Assembly (NCBI GenBank): GCA_002162875.1
Contig: MABA01000004.1
Span: 434,001-498,000, forward strand
Direction: 5' to 3'
From: Rhodobacterales bacterium 52_120_T64
GTDB lineage: Bacteria > Pseudomonadota > Alphaproteobacteria > Rhodobacterales > Rhodobacteraceae
Length of the DNA stretch: 64,000 bases
Part shown: piece after piece, positions 62,274 through 64,000 of the stretch
How positions within the stretch are numbered: position 1 is the first letter of the stretch
How the letters are laid out: each line of letters begins with the position of its first letter
Made by a program: the position numbers and the translations under genes
The notes under the pieces: generated by a model
What the model saw: only the letters and a program-made list of their open reading frames with translations
Told to the model about the DNA's origin: nothing
The model's database searches: none

Positions 62274-63626
62274 ATGTTCAATAAAATCCTTATCGCCAAC
62301 CGTGGTGAAATCGCCCTTCGTGTTATTCGCGCTTGCAAAGAAATGGGTATCGGCTCGGTTGCCGTACATTCCACTGCCGATGCCGACGCGATGCATGTCC
62401 GCATGGCTGACGAAAGCGTTTGTATCGGCCCACCATCGAGCACGCTCAGCTATCTTTCGATCCCGAACATCATCTCCGCTTGCGAGATCACCGGGGCCGA
62501 AGCTATTCACCCCGGATATGGGTTCCTTTCTGAAAACGCTAATTTTGTTCAGATTATCCAAGATCACGGCTTAACTTTTATTGGCCCGACCGCGGATCAC
62601 ATCAACATGATGGGCGACAAAATTACTGCCAAAGATACCATGAAGAACCTTGGCGTTCCTTGCGTTCCGGGTTCCCCCGGAGGTGTTCCGACGGTTGAAG
62701 AAGCTATGAAAATCTCCACGGAAATGGGCTTTCCCGTAATCGTCAAAGCAACAGCAGGTGGCGGTGGTCGCGGCATGAAGGTTGCCAAAACCGCTGATGA
62801 CCTTGAAGAAGCATTCCGTACAGCGCGCTCTGAATCAAAAGCAGCGTTCGGTAACGACGAGGTTTATATCGAGAAATACCTCACCCTGCCCCGCCACATT
62901 GAAATACAAGTGTTTGGCGACGGCAAAGGCAAAGCCGTTCATTTGGGCGAACGCGATTGTTCGTTGCAGCGTCGCCACCAGAAAGTTCTCGAAGAATGTC
63001 CGTCACCCGTTATCGATGCAGCCACACGTGCCAAAATTGGTAAAGTCTGTGCTGAGGCGGTCGCTTCGATCAACTACGCCGGTGCTGGAACTATCGAATT
63101 TCTGTTTGAAAATGGCGAGTTCTTCTTCATCGAAATGAACACCCGCCTACAAGTAGAACACCCTGTAACCGAGGCCGTGTACGGTGTTGATTTGGTCCGC
63201 GAACAAATCCTCGTGGCCGCTGGCGAGCCGATGTCTTTCAAGCAAAAAGACTTGGCGCCTCAAGGCCACTCGATTGAGTGCCGTATCAACGCAGAAAAAG
63301 TGCCGGAATTCCGCCCCTCGCCTGGCAAGATATCACAATTCCATGCCCCGGGCGGCCTGGGTGTTCGGATGGACAGCCATCTTTATGACGGTTATTCCAT
63401 CCCGCCTTACTACGACAGTCTGATCGCAAAGTTGATTGTACACGCGCCGGATCGTGACGCAGCCTTCGCCCGTCTAAATCGTGCATTAGGCGAACTGATC
63501 GTCGATGGCGTCGAAACCACGACACCGCTTCACCGCGCGCTTCTGGAAGAGCCTGACATCCTGTCAGGCGACTATGATATCCACTGGCTGGAAAACTGGC
63601 TAGAGACGACCACGAGCCTTGACTGA
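62274..63626 (+). CDS. accC: Biotin carboxylase subunit of acetyl-CoA carboxylase
   Basis: A 450-residue ATP-grasp enzyme. The biotin carboxylase N-domain begins FNKILIANRGEIALRVIRACKEMG. The ATP-grasp glycine loop (ATAGGGGRGMKV), the ERDCSLQRRHQKV segment and the FIEMNTRLQVEHPVTE catalytic block are intact. It carboxylates biotin on AccB using ATP and bicarbonate. Its stop overlaps the start of the next gene, aat. Confidence 0.97.
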   Translation: MFNKILIANRGEIALRVIRACKEMGIGSVAVHSTADADAMHVRMADESVCIGPPSSTLSYLSIPNIISACEITGAEAIHPGYGFLSENANFVQIIQDHGLTFIGPTADHINMMGDKITAKDTMKNLGVPCVPGSPGGVPTVEEAMKISTEMGFPVIVKATAGGGGRGMKVAKTADDLEEAFRTARSESKAAFGNDEVYIEKYLTLPRHIEIQVFGDGKGKAVHLGERDCSLQRRHQKVLEECPSPVIDAATRAKIGKVCAEAVASINYAGAGTIEFLFENGEFFFIEMNTRLQVEHPVTEAVYGVDLVREQILVAAGEPMSFKQKDLAPQGHSIECRINAEKVPEFRPSPGKISQFHAPGGLGVRMDSHLYDGYSIPPYYDSLIAKLIVHAPDRDAAFARLNRALGELIVDGVETTTPLHRALLEEPDILSGDYDIHWLENWLETTTSLD

Positions 63627-64000
63627 CACAACGGAATTAACACCCGAACTTTTGCTAAACGCATATTGTTCGGGTGTGTTTCCGATGGCCGAAACGTCTA
63701 AAGACACATCTGTATTTTGGGTCGACCCCGAAAGACGAGGCGTCATTCCGCTAAACGGCTTCCACGTTTCCAAGAGTCTTCGAAAACGATTACTTTCAGG
63801 CAAATATAAATTCACAATCAACACCTGTTTCGAATTGGTTCTGGACGCTTGCGCAAACCGTGACGAAACCTGGATCAACCCCGCTATCCGAACGAGGTAT
63901 AACGAGCTGCACCACCTCGGGTTCGCCCATTCTGTTGAAGTCTGGAAAGACGACGAACTCGCTGGGGGACTTTATGGCGTCAGCATTGGCGGCGCGTTCT
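63619..64000 (+). CDS. aat: Leucyl/phenylalanyl-tRNA-protein transferase, N-terminal part
   Basis: The first 127 residues of Aat, cut by the window end. The family pattern is clear: LTPELLLNAYCSGVFPMAE at the start, VFWVDPERRGVIPL, FTINTCFELVLDACANR, TWINPAIRTRYNELHHLGFAHSVEVW and GGLYGVSIGGAF. Aat adds Leu or Phe to N-terminal Lys/Arg of proteins to mark them for ClpAP. The start is a TTG at 63619 overlapping the accC end by eight bases; the first Met is inside a conserved motif, so it cannot be the start. Confidence 0.93.
   Translation, partial: MTDTTELTPELLLNAYCSGVFPMAETSKDTSVFWVDPERRGVIPLNGFHVSKSLRKRLLSGKYKFTINTCFELVLDACANRDETWINPAIRTRYNELHHLGFAHSVEVWKDDELAGGLYGVSIGGAF

Overview
The window is one chromosomal stretch of an alphaproteobacterium, most likely a marine Rhodobacterales (Roseobacter-group) species of moderate GC content. 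This placement is an inference. It rests on the nifR3/dusB-ntrB-ntrC-ntrY-ntrX-trkA-trkH-hfq-hflX order, an NtrC without the sigma-54 contact loop, an ispD-ispF fusion, the F1-ATPase zeta inhibitor (DUF1476), a homocysteine methyltransferase and a corrinoid protein as separate genes, and an RNase E with a large insertion in its S1 domain. Genes are densely packed, with many 1-4 base overlaps. I found no rRNA, tRNA, CRISPR array, insertion sequence or prophage.

Layout. 1-3.5 kb: a translationally coupled catabolic operon (M20 peptidase end, amidase, sulfatase-family hydrolase). 3.5-8.2 kb, opposite strand: a probable trans-envelope export set (MMPL/RND permease, LolA-like periplasmic protein, outer-membrane barrel). 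8.4-11.4 kb: yajC-secD-secF. 11.4-20.7 kb: EamA transporter, Fe-type superoxide dismutase, LOG-family hydrolase, anchored LysM protein, Atm1-type ABC exporter and mfd. 20.7-21.7 kb: a small accessory patch with a possibly frameshifted membrane protein and a repeat-bearing intergenic region. 21.7-26.6 kb: hpt, a COQ10/RatA-like protein, an ammonium channel, and an ispDF-pgpA-pncC operon.

26.7-39.5 kb is the nitrogen and potassium block: dusB, ntrBC, ntrYX, trkAH, hfq, hflX and miaA. 39.6-44.4 kb holds an AraC regulator, purB, a small membrane protein, the ATPase zeta subunit and purC-purS-purQ. 44.4-51.5 kb holds msrP, the dctB-dctD two-component pair, and a leftward corrinoid cluster (homocysteine methyltransferase, corrinoid protein, DUF1638) followed by sufE. 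51.6-64 kb holds mrcA-prfB-rnd, rne, an aminotransferase, a DsbA-like protein, accB-accC and the start of aat.

Main points of interest. All three NtrC-family regulators (NtrC, NtrX, DctD) have lost the GAFTGA sigma-54 loop, and DctD also has a changed Walker B motif. The corrinoid cluster looks like part of a split methionine synthase with a DUF1638 protein of unknown role. The RND/LolA-like/barrel set looks like a dedicated hydrophobic-cargo export route. The rne terminator is built into the last codons of the gene facing it.
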